Positions 51,979 to 62,200 of a stretch of DNA of 64,000 bases are shown one piece after another; positions within the stretch are counted from its first letter, which is position 1; each line of letters starts with the position of its first letter. The position numbers and the translations under genes were made by a program. Location of the stretch: positions 519,426 through 583,425 of the forward strand of contig DASSDB010000002.1 of the NCBI GenBank assembly GCA_035697325.1, written 5' to 3'. Source of the DNA: Candidatus Saccharimonadales bacterium (GTDB taxonomy: Bacteria > Patescibacteriota > Saccharimonadia > Saccharimonadales > Saccharimonadaceae). The notes beneath the pieces were generated by a model. The model did no database searches and was not told the DNA's origin. It saw only the letters and a program-made list of their open reading frames with translations.

Positions 51979-53087
51979 TGAAACGTTCGCTATTTACAGT
52001 TGGAACTTTTGTCAAAATTAACACTAAGCGATTTTTCCGTGACAAGCTTGCCTTATTTTTCGGAATTGGATTTCCACTCATCTTTCTTTTTGTTTTCGGA
52101 AGTCTTAATAGCGGTTCGAAAGACCTTAGCTTTAACGTAGCGCTTATTAACGAATCGAATACAAGTGTTGCCACGGAGTTTGTTAAAAAAGCCGAATCAA
52201 GCGATGTTCTCAAGGTGAATAAGGACGTAAAAACACTTGATGCCGCCAAAGATAAAATGAGTCGTTCAGAGCTTGACGCAGCGATTGTGCTTCCTAAAGA
52301 TTTTGGTGAAGTAAAGAATGGCCAGAATTTCCCGAGCGGTCAAGCGGATGTTGTGTATACACAAAATAACGAACAATCTGGTCAAGCGTTAGCGAGTATT
52401 CTCGATGGGCAATTTAAGGCCATGAACGGTCAGTTTGTGAAAAACGAAACACCATTTACGGTAAATTCTGATAAGCTCAACGAGCGAAGTTTAAGTGCAT
52501 TCGACTATACCTTTGCTGGACTTCTGGGCTTTGCCATCATTGGTATGGGGATTTTTGGACCCGTGAATGTCTTCCCTGAACTGAAGAAAATGGGAATTTT
52601 GCGTCGCCTTTCGACGACACCACTACGAGTATGGCAATATTTCCTTTCGACTATGATAGGCCAGGCAATTATTGGACTCTTGAGTCTTGCGATCATGTTT
52701 GTTGTAGCTATCGTGTTCTTCAAGCTTCAAGTAGTAGGAAATTACTTTGAACTGGCAATTTTCCTCATTTTGGGCATTACGATGATTCTTGGAATAGGGC
52801 TGGCGCTTGGTGGCTGGGCACGTAACGAACGCCAAGCTGCTCCACTTTCGAATATCGTCGTGTTTCCAATGATGTTTCTCTCGGGGACATTTTTCCCGCG
52901 TTATATCATGCCAGAATGGCTTCAGCACGTATCTTCGCTGTTGCCTTTGACACCTGTGATTGATGGTATCAGATTGATTGCAACGGAAGGCAAACACTTG
53001 ATTGATATCTTGTCGCAAGTTGGTCTGATTGGTGTATGGATGGTTGTTATTTACTTGATCGCCTTCAAAGTATTCCGCTGGGAATAG
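51978..53087 (+). CDS. ABC-2 type permease
   Basis: 369 residues: one N-terminal helix, a long extracytoplasmic domain (about 50-170; INESNTSVATEFVKKAESSD) and five or six C-terminal helices (FAIIGMGIFGPVNVFPELKK, RRLSTTPLRVWQYFLSTMIG). Partner of the preceding ATPase. Exports an unknown substrate such as a peptide, lipid or drug. Confidence 0.88.
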   Translation: MKRSLFTVGTFVKINTKRFFRDKLALFFGIGFPLIFLFVFGSLNSGSKDLSFNVALINESNTSVATEFVKKAESSDVLKVNKDVKTLDAAKDKMSRSELDAAIVLPKDFGEVKNGQNFPSGQADVVYTQNNEQSGQALASILDGQFKAMNGQFVKNETPFTVNSDKLNERSLSAFDYTFAGLLGFAIIGMGIFGPVNVFPELKKMGILRRLSTTPLRVWQYFLSTMIGQAIIGLLSLAIMFVVAIVFFKLQVVGNYFELAIFLILGITMILGIGLALGGWARNERQAAPLSNIVVFPMMFLSGTFFPRYIMPEWLQHVSSLLPLTPVIDGIRLIATEGKHLIDILSQVGLIGVWMVVIYLIAFKVFRWE

Positions 53088-53114
53088 GTGTAGGTTTTAG
53101 GTATAATAGATACC

Positions 53115-53405
53115 ATGACTCAAATTTCTACAGATGATGTGCGTCATTTAGCGCAACTCAGTAGCTTACAATTGTCCGATCAAGAAATCGGCTCATTAAA
53201 GGATGACATCGTAAACATACTTAACTACGTGGATTTACTAGCAGAACTCGATACGGAAAATGTAGAGCCGACGTATCAAGTGACGGGCCTTGAAAATATA
53301 TGGCGTAGCGACGAAATTGAAAACGGTGCCATTACCAGAGAGCAGCTTCTGGCACTTGCCCCCCAGGCGCAGGATAATCAAGTAAAGGTGCCGAAAGTTC
53401 TATAG
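53115..53405 (+). CDS. gatC: Asp/Glu-tRNA amidotransferase subunit C
   Basis: 96 residues. VRHLAQLSSLQLSDQEI at the start and LAELDTENVEPTYQVTGLEN are GatC signatures. Stabilises the GatA-GatB interface. TATAAT ends seven bases before the ATG: leaderless start of the operon. Confidence 0.9.
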   Translation: MTQISTDDVRHLAQLSSLQLSDQEIGSLKDDIVNILNYVDLLAELDTENVEPTYQVTGLENIWRSDEIENGAITREQLLALAPQAQDNQVKVPKVL

Positions 53406-53406
53406 C

Positions 53407-54810
53407 ATGACCCAAATTTCTTCTTTAGTTGAACGTATTAAAAGTGGCCAGACAACAGCTCGCCAGGAGGTAGAACGAGCGTTTGCCAAGGCGAGCGAGA
53501 ATGAGGCGTATCATGCGCTCCTTAGTCTTACGAAGGAGCGTGCACTTGAGCGGGCAGATGATATTGACGCGCGAATCAAACAGGGTGAAGAAGCAGGAAA
53601 ACTTGCCGGGGTCCCCTTTGCGGTAAAGGATAACTTCCTTGCCTTTGGAGCGCCTACAACCGCCGCGAGTAGAATCCTTGAAAGCTTTGCTTCTCCCTTG
53701 CAGGCCACCGCGGTTGAGAAGCTCGAAGCCGAAGGCGCAATCTGTATCGGAAAAACAAACCTCGATGCATTTGCGCACGGAGGAAGTACCGAGAACTCCG
53801 CATTCGGCCCAACCAAGAATGCACATAATAAGACAAAGGTTGCGGGAGGAAGCAGTGGTGGATCAGCTGTCGCTACGGCACTTGATATCGTACCGTTTGC
53901 ACTCGGTTCGGATACGGGTGGCTCGATTCGTCAGCCCGCTAGCTTTAATGGTGTCGTTGGTGTAAAGCCCACCTATGGCACGGTGAGCCGTTATGGAGTG
54001 GTTGCTATGGCGAGCAGCACAGATTGTATCGGCTGCTTTGCGGTTGATGTAAGTGATGCTGCGCTTGTAACTGATATTATAAGCGGACGTGATCCGCGCG
54101 ACATGACCACATTACCCGACTTCTTCAAAATGACAGATGAGATAAAACAGGGTCAAAAAATAGGTCTCATTAAAGAGTTTATGACTAATGACGTCGATGC
54201 TGATGTTCGGGCTCGAACTCTGGAATATGCTGAGAAACTACGCGCAGCCGGGCATACGGTTGAAGAGGTGAGTATGCCTTCTGTAAAATACGCCTTAGCG
54301 ATTTATTACATTGTGGTACCTGCGGAAGTGAGCAGCAACCTTGCTCGATATGATGGTATTCGCTACGGCACGCGTGCTGAGGGCGTAAAAACATTGGCTG
54401 AACTCTACGGCAAGTCACGTGGCGAAGGTTTTGTAACGGAAAATAAACGTCGCATTATGATTGGCAGCTATGTGCTTTCAAGCGGCTTCTTTGATGCGTA
54501 CTATCTTAAAGCGCAAAAAGCTCGTACGCTGCTGATCCAGGCCTTCGATCAACTATTTGAAACATATGATGCATTGATCGGTCCCGTGACGCCAACTCCG
54601 GCATTCGATCTTGGCGCTAATACTGACGATCCGGTAAAAATGTATTTGGCCGATATTATGACAGTTCCAGCGAGCCTTGCGGGAATCCCTGCGATAAGTA
54701 TTCCTGCGGGCGAGAGCGCATCGGGTTTGCCGATTGGCGTGCAGCTTATGGGTCCGCAAAAGAGTGACGCGCAGCTACTCGCGCTGGCAGAATCGATGGA
54801 GGGCAAATAA
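53407..54810 (+). CDS. gatA: Asp/Glu-tRNA amidotransferase subunit A
   Basis: 467 residues. Amidase signature: AVKDNF (catalytic Lys), GGSSGGSAVATALDI and GSDTGGSIRQPASFNG (catalytic cis-Ser/Ser). Releases ammonia from glutamine for transfer to Glu-tRNA-Gln or Asp-tRNA-Asn on GatB. Confidence 0.95.
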   Translation: MTQISSLVERIKSGQTTARQEVERAFAKASENEAYHALLSLTKERALERADDIDARIKQGEEAGKLAGVPFAVKDNFLAFGAPTTAASRILESFASPLQATAVEKLEAEGAICIGKTNLDAFAHGGSTENSAFGPTKNAHNKTKVAGGSSGGSAVATALDIVPFALGSDTGGSIRQPASFNGVVGVKPTYGTVSRYGVVAMASSTDCIGCFAVDVSDAALVTDIISGRDPRDMTTLPDFFKMTDEIKQGQKIGLIKEFMTNDVDADVRARTLEYAEKLRAAGHTVEEVSMPSVKYALAIYYIVVPAEVSSNLARYDGIRYGTRAEGVKTLAELYGKSRGEGFVTENKRRIMIGSYVLSSGFFDAYYLKAQKARTLLIQAFDQLFETYDALIGPVTPTPAFDLGANTDDPVKMYLADIMTVPASLAGIPAISIPAGESASGLPIGVQLMGPQKSDAQLLALAESMEGK

Positions 54811-54813
54811 AAG

Positions 54814-55233
54814 ATGGACGGTACGCTTCTTGCATTCATGGTAGGCATTCTCATTGTCGGGATTTTGCTTATCGTTGTTATTACGTTGACCAAACGTGGT
54901 CCAGTAGGGCTCGACGTTGAAAAGTATCGCTCGCGGTGGCTCCAGATTGAATCGAGCTTGAAACGCGATGAGTCATCGAGCTATCATCTGGCGGTACTCA
55001 ATGCTGACAAACTTCTTGATCAGGCGCTGCGTGAGCGTGGCGTAAAGGGCGAGACTATGGGTGAACGGATGAAGACCGTTCGCGATACGTGGAGTAACGC
55101 CAATACAGTGTGGTCTGCGCATAAACTACGTAATCAGATCGCCCATGAGTCTGATGTCCATGTAAGTTATGATGATGCGCGACGGGCGCTAGCAGGCTTT
55201 AAGCAGGCCCTCAAAGATGTAGGAGCGATCTAA
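54814..55233 (+). CDS. Membrane-anchored helical protein with HEPN-like RxxxxH
   Basis: 139 residues: one N-terminal membrane helix (6-27), then a helical cytoplasmic domain. SAHKLRNQIAHESDVHVSYD contains an RNxxxH element as in HEPN-type RNase/nucleotide-binding domains, followed by a helix (DDARRALAGFKQALKDVG). It lies between gatA and gatB, overlapping gatB by one base. Catalysis is not shown; the HEPN match is by short motif only. Confidence 0.6.
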   Translation: MDGTLLAFMVGILIVGILLIVVITLTKRGPVGLDVEKYRSRWLQIESSLKRDESSSYHLAVLNADKLLDQALRERGVKGETMGERMKTVRDTWSNANTVWSAHKLRNQIAHESDVHVSYDDARRALAGFKQALKDVGAI

Positions 55234-56684
55234 TGATTACGGAAGAAGTGCTGAACAAATACGAGATGACGATTGGTATCGAGTGCCATGTGCAGCTTGC
55301 GACCGATACAAAATTATTTAGTTTTGCGGATAATGATGCCCGGGATAAATCACCAAATAGCGTGGTAAGCCCAATTGATTACGGCCTGCCAGGCATGCTC
55401 CCTGTTTTAAACCGTAAGGCGGTTGACCTTGCCATCAAGGCGGGAAGGGCGCTTAATGCCGAAATAGCTCCGGTGAGCCGATTTGATCGTAAGCACTATT
55501 TTTATCCTGATCTTCCAAAAGGATACCAGACAACCCAAATGTATCAGCCGATTATCCTCGCAGGATACGTCGATGCTCCATTAGATGATGGCCAGACGGT
55601 GAGAGTCCGTATTCATCATGCACATATGGAAGAAGACGCCGGAAAGCTGACGCACTTTAGCGATTACAGTCTCGTCGATCTTAACCGGGCGGGAACGCCA
55701 CTCATTGAGATCGTTTCAGAGCCGGACATTCACTCGCCGGCAGCGGCGAAGTCATTTGCGGCTGAGCTTCACCGGCTTATGACATATGCAGGCGTGACGC
55801 ACGGCGACTTGTATCACGGTAATATGCGGTTCGATGTTAATATCTCCGTTGCGCTAAAGGGGTCTCAGGAGCTTGGTAAGCGCGCAGAAGTGAAGAACCT
55901 TAATTCATTTAGGAGTGTGGAACGCGCGGCGGAGTATGAATTTAGGCGCCAGGTTGAACTACTGGAAAAAGGCGAGCAGGTAACGCAAGAGACGCGGGGT
56001 TGGGATGATGCAAAGCAGAAAACAAACAGCCAACGCTCTAAAGAAGACGCACAGGATTATCGCTATATGCCCGATGCCGATATTCCACCGATCGTTCTTA
56101 CGAGAGAAGAAATAGAGACGATACAGGCTGAGGTGCCGATGCTGCCACCTGTTTATCGCGACAAATGGATTTCGCTTAATCTCGATCGCTCGGTAGTTGA
56201 TTCGCTCCTAGCGACGCAGGAATACGCCCGGCTTATTACCGAGATTCAGGAAAAGGCTGGTGGTGACACCGCCAAGCGTGTCGCGCATTGGTTTGCAAGT
56301 GCACTTGGCAAGGCGGATGAAGAGGCGGCGCCGATACATAGCCGTATGCTTTCGCCCGATGGCTTTATTGAACTTGCCCAAATGGTGGAGGCGAACGAAC
56401 TAAGCAGCACGGCTGCCAAAGAAGTATTTGCTGGGCTGCTGGTGAGCGATAACTCTCCACGCAAGGTTGCCGAGTCGAAGAACCTACTTCAAGTAAGCAA
56501 CGAGTCTGCTATTGCGGCAGTGGTGGATGAGGTGTTGGCGGATCCGGCAAGCCGACAATCCCTTGAAGATATTAGGAACGGAAAAGACAAGGCGATCGGC
56601 TATCTCGTAGGTCAGGTTATGAAAAAATCAGGAGGTAAAGCCAACCCAGCACTCGCGCAAAAACTAATTCGTGAGAGGTTGTAG
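55233..56684 (+). CDS. gatB: Asp/Glu-tRNA amidotransferase subunit B
   Basis: 483 residues. IGIECHVQLATDTKLFSFAD, FDRKHYFYPDLPKGYQTTQM, HMEEDAGKLTH, DLNRAGTPLIEIVSEPDI, and ending with a YqeY-like tail (VMKKSGGKANPALAQKLIRE). It binds and activates the mischarged tRNA. The tRNA-Gln at 2.5 kb would be a substrate. Confidence 0.96.
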   Translation: MITEEVLNKYEMTIGIECHVQLATDTKLFSFADNDARDKSPNSVVSPIDYGLPGMLPVLNRKAVDLAIKAGRALNAEIAPVSRFDRKHYFYPDLPKGYQTTQMYQPIILAGYVDAPLDDGQTVRVRIHHAHMEEDAGKLTHFSDYSLVDLNRAGTPLIEIVSEPDIHSPAAAKSFAAELHRLMTYAGVTHGDLYHGNMRFDVNISVALKGSQELGKRAEVKNLNSFRSVERAAEYEFRRQVELLEKGEQVTQETRGWDDAKQKTNSQRSKEDAQDYRYMPDADIPPIVLTREEIETIQAEVPMLPPVYRDKWISLNLDRSVVDSLLATQEYARLITEIQEKAGGDTAKRVAHWFASALGKADEEAAPIHSRMLSPDGFIELAQMVEANELSSTAAKEVFAGLLVSDNSPRKVAESKNLLQVSNESAIAAVVDEVLADPASRQSLEDIRNGKDKAIGYLVGQVMKKSGGKANPALAQKLIRERL

Positions 56685-57227
56685 ATGAAGCCGTGGAAGC
56701 GAATAGAACCCACGGAAACAACAAAGGTAGGGTGGCGAACTATCACCTCTAAGACGTTTGTCATGCAAAGTGGCGAGCAGGCTATTTTTGATACGGTTCA
56801 TAAAGATGGCCAGGAATTTGCAGGTATCATCGCGTTAACAAAAAATAACGAAGTGATTATTGCAAGGCAGTTCCGCCCCGGACCAGAGAAAATTATGGAT
56901 GAGCTGCCGGGTGGATTTGTTGATGCGGGCGAAACACCCGAGGAGGCCGCCCGCCGAGAGCTTACGGAAGAAACAGGCTATAAAGCTGGGCATGTTCAGT
57001 ACCTTGGAACTTTTCATAAAGATGTGTATATGAATGCTGTCTGGCATGCATTTATCGCCTTTGACTGTATAAAAGTGACCGAACCTGCGCCTGAGGGTGA
57101 CGAAGAAGTCGAGGTGACGACCATAACGATCGACGAGTTTATTTCCCGTGCTATGCATGACGGCATGACTAACCATGCGGCCGTTTTGATGGCATACGAT
57201 GTTTTAATGCAAAGGAGGACTAAATAA
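56685..57227 (+). CDS. Nudix hydrolase, ADP-ribose pyrophosphatase-like
   Basis: 180 residues. Nudix box GGFVDAGETPEEAARRELTE(E)TGY, preceded by IIARQFRPGPEKIMDELPGG as in ADP-ribose/ADP-sugar pyrophosphatases. Hydrolyses NDP-sugars or ADP-ribose. It begins immediately after gatB and overlaps galU by one base. Confidence 0.88.
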   Translation: MKPWKRIEPTETTKVGWRTITSKTFVMQSGEQAIFDTVHKDGQEFAGIIALTKNNEVIIARQFRPGPEKIMDELPGGFVDAGETPEEAARRELTEETGYKAGHVQYLGTFHKDVYMNAVWHAFIAFDCIKVTEPAPEGDEEVEVTTITIDEFISRAMHDGMTNHAAVLMAYDVLMQRRTK

Positions 57228-58120
57228 TGAAGAAGCCAACTAAAGCGATCATTGCCGCAGCTGGATTTGGTACCCGATTTTTACCGCAGACTAAAGCAAT
57301 GCCAAAGGAAATGATCCCCCTGATTGATAAACCAATTATCCAGTATGTCGTTGAGGAGCTCGTGAGTGCAGGTATTAAGGATATTATTATCGTGGGCAGT
57401 AGTAACAAGCGCGCGATCGAGGATCACTTCGATACTCCAAATGAAGACCTGCTTGCTAATTTGCGTGCGGGTGGACCGAAAAAACAGCATTTTATTGACG
57501 AACTTGACAATCTTTCAAATATGGCCAATTTCATTTATGTTCGCCAAAAAGGACCATACGGTAACGCTACTCCGCTCATGAGTGCTTCTCATTTAATTGG
57601 TCCTGATGAACCCGTTATTTATACATGGGCTGATGATTTTATCATGGCATCGCCAAGTCGCTTTAGCCAGATGATTGCTGTGGCTGAGCGGATGGATGGC
57701 GCCGTGTTGTCATGTAAAAAAGTTCAGGATGAAACAGAATATAATAGATATGGTATTGCGGCGGGCAAAATGCTGGAAGACGGTTTATTGCAGATGTCGC
57801 ATATCGTAGAAAAGCCAGGTAAAGACAATGCACCTTCTGACCTTGCCTCTGTAAGTAGTTACTTGTTGCCGCCTGATTTCTTTAGGTATCTTGATACGGC
57901 ATTTGAGAACTTTGACGGTGAGGGTGAATTTACTTTCCAGCCAATCATGCAACAGATGATTGATGATGATTATAAATACTTTGCCTATGAAGTGCAAAAC
58001 GGTACATACTATGATACCGGGGATAAGCTGGAGTATCTTAAAACGGTGATTGATTTTGGATTGGCTCATGAAGAGTTAGGCTCTGATCTTGAGAAGTATA
58101 TACGCTCTAAGCTTTCATGA
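57227..58120 (+). CDS. galU: UTP-glucose-1-phosphate uridylyltransferase
   Basis: 297 residues. AAAGFGTRFLPQTKAMPKEM (nucleotidyltransferase signature), PIIQYVVEELVSAGIKDIII, GPYGNATPLMSASHLIGP, ADDFIM. Makes UDP-glucose for glycans and lipids. Shares its first base with the Nudix stop. Confidence 0.93.
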   Translation: MKKPTKAIIAAAGFGTRFLPQTKAMPKEMIPLIDKPIIQYVVEELVSAGIKDIIIVGSSNKRAIEDHFDTPNEDLLANLRAGGPKKQHFIDELDNLSNMANFIYVRQKGPYGNATPLMSASHLIGPDEPVIYTWADDFIMASPSRFSQMIAVAERMDGAVLSCKKVQDETEYNRYGIAAGKMLEDGLLQMSHIVEKPGKDNAPSDLASVSSYLLPPDFFRYLDTAFENFDGEGEFTFQPIMQQMIDDDYKYFAYEVQNGTYYDTGDKLEYLKTVIDFGLAHEELGSDLEKYIRSKLS

Positions 58121-58184
58121 AGTTGGCAATAAGCTTCAAAAATCGATACAATGAAAGTACAACAAAAATAACCAAGGAGGTTTT

Positions 58185-58445
58185 ATGAATTGGTTAGGAT
58201 GGATTGTACTAGGGGCCCTGGCGGGATGGGTCGCAAAACTTATTACAAAAGAAGAAGGCGGTCTTCTGAAAAATATTATTCTTGGAATCATTGGTGGGCT
58301 TCTTGGAGGAGGCATCATGCAGTTTCTTGGGGGCAGTGATGTGAATGGATTTAATCCCTATAGTTTTCTTGTCGCCGTACTTGGGGCGATACTTCTTATC
58401 TACCTCGGTAGATTATTGACTGGTCAAAAGGTAAATAAGGTCTAA
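58185..58445 (+). CDS. GlsB/YeaQ/YmgE-family membrane protein
   Basis: 86 residues with three hydrophobic segments. LGALAGWVAKLITKEEGGLL and IIGGLLGGGIMQFLGGSDVNGFN match the transglycosylase-associated/GlsB family, linked to envelope stress. AAGGAGG precedes the ATG. First of four small envelope genes. Confidence 0.85.
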   Translation: MNWLGWIVLGALAGWVAKLITKEEGGLLKNIILGIIGGLLGGGIMQFLGGSDVNGFNPYSFLVAVLGAILLIYLGRLLTGQKVNKV

Positions 58446-58697
58446 GTGGTGGATTGGGCGCAGATTATTATCGTTTTGCTTGCTGTATGTTTGGTATTGT
58501 TCGTTGCTGTCATTGTGGCGCTTGTTGTTATGGTGGTTCGACTTAGTATGCAAATTCGCTCGCTACTGCGCTCTGCTCAGGCGGCTGCTGATAATGTTTC
58601 CCATATCGTAAACGATGTGGGTATGGTAACAAAAGCAGCTGCCTTGTTTCAGGTGGTTCGCCGCAAAATAAAGAAACGATCTGGAGGAGAAAAGTAA
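58446..58697 (+). CDS. Small single-helix membrane protein, unknown
   Basis: 83 residues, GTG start straight after the previous stop. A membrane helix (about 5-32) then a helical stretch (LRSAQAAADNVSHIVNDVGM) and a basic tail. The layout resembles DUF948-like proteins found next to YtxH genes. No catalytic motif. Confidence 0.6.
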   Translation: MVDWAQIIIVLLAVCLVLFVAVIVALVVMVVRLSMQIRSLLRSAQAAADNVSHIVNDVGMVTKAAALFQVVRRKIKKRSGGEK

Positions 58698-58698
58698 C

Positions 58699-58950
58699 AT
58701 GGCAAAAGGAAAGTTTATGATCGGGGCTGTCGTAGGGGCTATCGCCGGGATTGTAGCAGGAGTTCTTACGGCTCCAAAATCAGGCAAAGAAACGCGTGCA
58801 GACCTTAAGCAAAAGGCGGTTGATCTCAAACAGAATGTCAGCAGCAAAACAGAAGATATAATGGAAAAATCAGATGATTTCGCAACCGATATGAAAGAGC
58901 GTGCTGATCGAGGTATTGAAAGCGCGAAAGGATTTACTAATAAAGAATAA
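58699..58950 (+). CDS. YtxH-domain protein
   Basis: 83 residues. GAVVGAIAGIVAGVLTAPKS then GKETRADLKQKAVDLKQN is the YtxH pattern: membrane helix plus charged amphipathic helix. Associated with envelope stress in Gram-positives. One base after the previous gene. Confidence 0.82.
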   Translation: MAKGKFMIGAVVGAIAGIVAGVLTAPKSGKETRADLKQKAVDLKQNVSSKTEDIMEKSDDFATDMKERADRGIESAKGFTNKE

Positions 58951-58951
58951 T

Positions 58952-59227
58952 ATGAAAAAAGCACTAAAGAAAATTAAGGATGATAACGAAAAAGGTGCTC
59001 GGGCAGGGCTTTTAGAAGATTTGTTTTACGATTTTAACCGCAGCAGAGTTGAAGTATATAAAATGAATTTTGTAAGAGGCATCTTTTTTGGCTTAGGAAG
59101 CGTGATAGGCGGAACGGTAGTTATTGCCCTGGCTGTATGGATATTAAGCTTGTTTATTCACCTTCCTGGGGTTGGCCAGCCAATTGAGCAGATCCAGCAA
59201 TCTTTGCAGAAACAGAACAATCAATAA
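58952..59227 (+). CDS. DUF5665-like small membrane protein
   Basis: 91 residues from ATG 58952. ARAGLLEDLFYDFNRSRVEV then KMNFVRGIFFGLGSVIGGTV match the DUF5665 pattern, with one or two C-terminal membrane helices. Starts one base after the YtxH gene. Role unknown. Confidence 0.75.
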   Translation: MKKALKKIKDDNEKGARAGLLEDLFYDFNRSRVEVYKMNFVRGIFFGLGSVIGGTVVIALAVWILSLFIHLPGVGQPIEQIQQSLQKQNNQ

Positions 59228-59285
59228 GCTCGTTGTAAACAAAACGATTCTTTAAGATGCGTTACTTGCTATACTAAATATAAGT

Positions 59286-62200
59286 ATGGGGGTTGAAACG
59301 AAGACGCAGTCTGCGACGAGCGCAGGGTTGAAGGCATCTGATTATGTGCATTTGCATAATCATACGCACCATAGCTTGCTCGATGGTCTCACAAAGGTTG
59401 AAGAGTTGGTAGCTCGCGTGAAAGAACTGGGCATGGAAGCATGTGCCATTACTGATCATGGTACGATGTCGGGTACAGTTGAGTTTTACAAAGCAGCCAA
59501 AGAGGCTGGCGTGAAACCAATTTTCGGCATGGAAGCATATGTGGCCGCCCGGAGTAGGTTTGATCGTGACCCTGCTAAGGATAAAGCAAGGTACCACCTT
59601 ATCTTGCTTGCCATGAACGAAACGGGCTATAAGAATCTTATGTATCTCTCATCAAAAGCCAATCTCGAGGGGATGTACTATAAGCCGCGTATCGACCACG
59701 ATCTACTGGAGAGCCATAATGAGGGCCTAATTGCCTTATCGGCCTGTGCCAGCGGTGAAATTGGTGAAAACTTGCGCTCGGATAATTACGAAGAAGCTAA
59801 AAAAATTGCCTCATGGTATAAAGGCATTTTTGGCGATAGGTATTATTTGGAACTTCAAGATCACGGTCATCCGGATGCTCCGGCTCAATGGGATGTGCAA
59901 GTAAAAATCAACGGATACCTGGAAAAATTAGCAGATGAGCTCGATATTCCTTGTGTTGTAACGAGTGACGGACATTATCTTTCGCACGACGATCAAGACA
60001 CACATGAGATTCTGCTTTGTGTTGGTACGGGTGCGTTTCTTTCTGACGAGAAGCGTATGAGCTTAAAAGATTTTGAGCTCCACGTGACCGATCCGATGGA
60101 GATTATTGGTCGTTGGAATAAAACTCACCCTGAAGCAGTGGCGAACACGCGCAAAATTGCCGATATGTGTAACGTTGAGCTGGACCTTGGAAGAATTTTG
60201 ATTCCGAAATTCCCCGTACCAGAGGGTGAAGACGAAAAAAGCTATCTGGACAAACTCGTTTACCGCGGACTTGCAATGCGCTACAACGAAATATCCGAAG
60301 AGGAAGCGAACGCCATGAATCCTGATGATGTTCGTCCGCTACTGGCCGAAAATGTACGGGATCGACTCGATATGGAATTGGGTGTTCTGGATAAGATGGG
60401 CTACAACGGATACTTCCTTATTGTGCAAGACTTTATTAACTGGGGCAAAGATCAGGGCATTATTTTTGGACCTGGACGTGGCTCGGCGGCCGGCTCAATT
60501 ATTGCGTATGCACTTCGCATAACCGACCTTGACCCGTTAAAATATGACCTTCTGTTTGAACGTTTCCTTAACCCGGACCGTATTAGTATGCCGGATATCG
60601 ACGTCGACATTCAGGATACTCGCCGCGACGAGGTGATTCAATATTGTGCTAATAAATACGGATCTGATAGGGTGTCTAACATCGTAACATTTGGTAAGAT
60701 GGCCGCTCGTGCTGCGGTGCGTGATGTGGCACGTGTATTGCAGGTGCCATACTCGGAAGCGGATCGTCTCTCAAAGATGATTCCCGCACCCGTGCAAGGT
60801 CGTCATATTCCCTTAAGAAAAAGTGTGGTTGAAGATGCTGATTTAAAAAAAGAATACGAAACGAACCCAACCGCAAAAACCGTTTTTGACTATGCAATGC
60901 GACTTGAAGGTACCATTCGCTCGCACGGCGTTCATGCGGCAGGTGTGGTGATTGCTCCCGATGACATTGTGAAATATGTTCCGCTTGAAATGGCGCAAAA
61001 AGGAGTGGTATCTACACAGTATCCAATGGGACCGGTAGAAGAGTTAGGTCTTCTTAAGATGGACTTTCTTGGACTTTCCAACCTTTCTATTATTAATAAC
61101 GCACTTCGTATTATCAAAAAAGTATATAAGAATGAAATTGATCTTTCGAAAATCCCTCTTGACGATACAAAGACGTATGAGCTGTTTCAGCGCGGAGACA
61201 CGACAGGCGTCTTTCAGCTTGAATCTGCGGGCATGAAACGGTATCTGCGCGACCTGAAGCCAACGGTTTTCGAGGACATTATCGCTATGGTTGCCCTGTA
61301 CAGGCCGGGTCCGATGCAGTTTATCGACAGCTTTATTAAACGAAAGCATGGCGAGGAAGAAATCACCTATCTTGATAAAGGTATGGAAAACGCATTGAGT
61401 CCGACCTATGGTATTTTGGTATACCAAGAGCAATTCATGCAGATTTCTAAGGAATGGTGCGGGTTTACTGGTGGTCAGGCCGATACGCTCCGAAAAGCGG
61501 TGGGTAAAAAGAAAATCGACCTGATGCGTAAGGTAAAGGTAGATTTCGTTGATGGAGCCATAAAACACGGTGGCGCCAAGAAAGAAGTTGCTGAAAAGTT
61601 TTGGGATCAGCTGGAAGAGTTTGCAAACTACTGTTTCAATAAGTCGCACGCGGCATGCTACGGCCTTATTTCATACTGGACGGCCTACCTTAAGGCGCAT
61701 TATCCTGATGCGTTCATGGCGGCACTTATGACAAGCGACCAAGATGATATTGATCGCTTAGCGATTGAGATTACCGAGTGTAAACATATGGGCATCAAGG
61801 TACTGGCACCCGATGTTAATGAATCATACGTTGAGTTTGCGGTCGTGCCGGGGCAAAACCAAATCCGCTTTGGAATGGCTGCGGTAAAAGGCGTGGGTGT
61901 TGGGGCTGTTGAAGAAGTACTTCGAGCTCGGGAAGAGGGAAAGTTCTTAGGAATTGAAGACTTTGCTAAACGAGTGAGTACTTCTAAATTTAACCGCAAG
62001 GCTTGGGAGTCTTTGATTAAATCTGGTGGATTTGATCAATTTGGAGATCGTTCCGACCTTCTTTTCAACCTCGAGACAATTCAGGCGTTCGCCAGTAAAG
62101 TGCAAAAAGAAGCATTGAGCGGGCAGACGGATTTATTTGGGGGTATGAATGATGTTGCCAATATTCAGCCGACTATCACGATGCAGTCGGCGCCGGTAAA

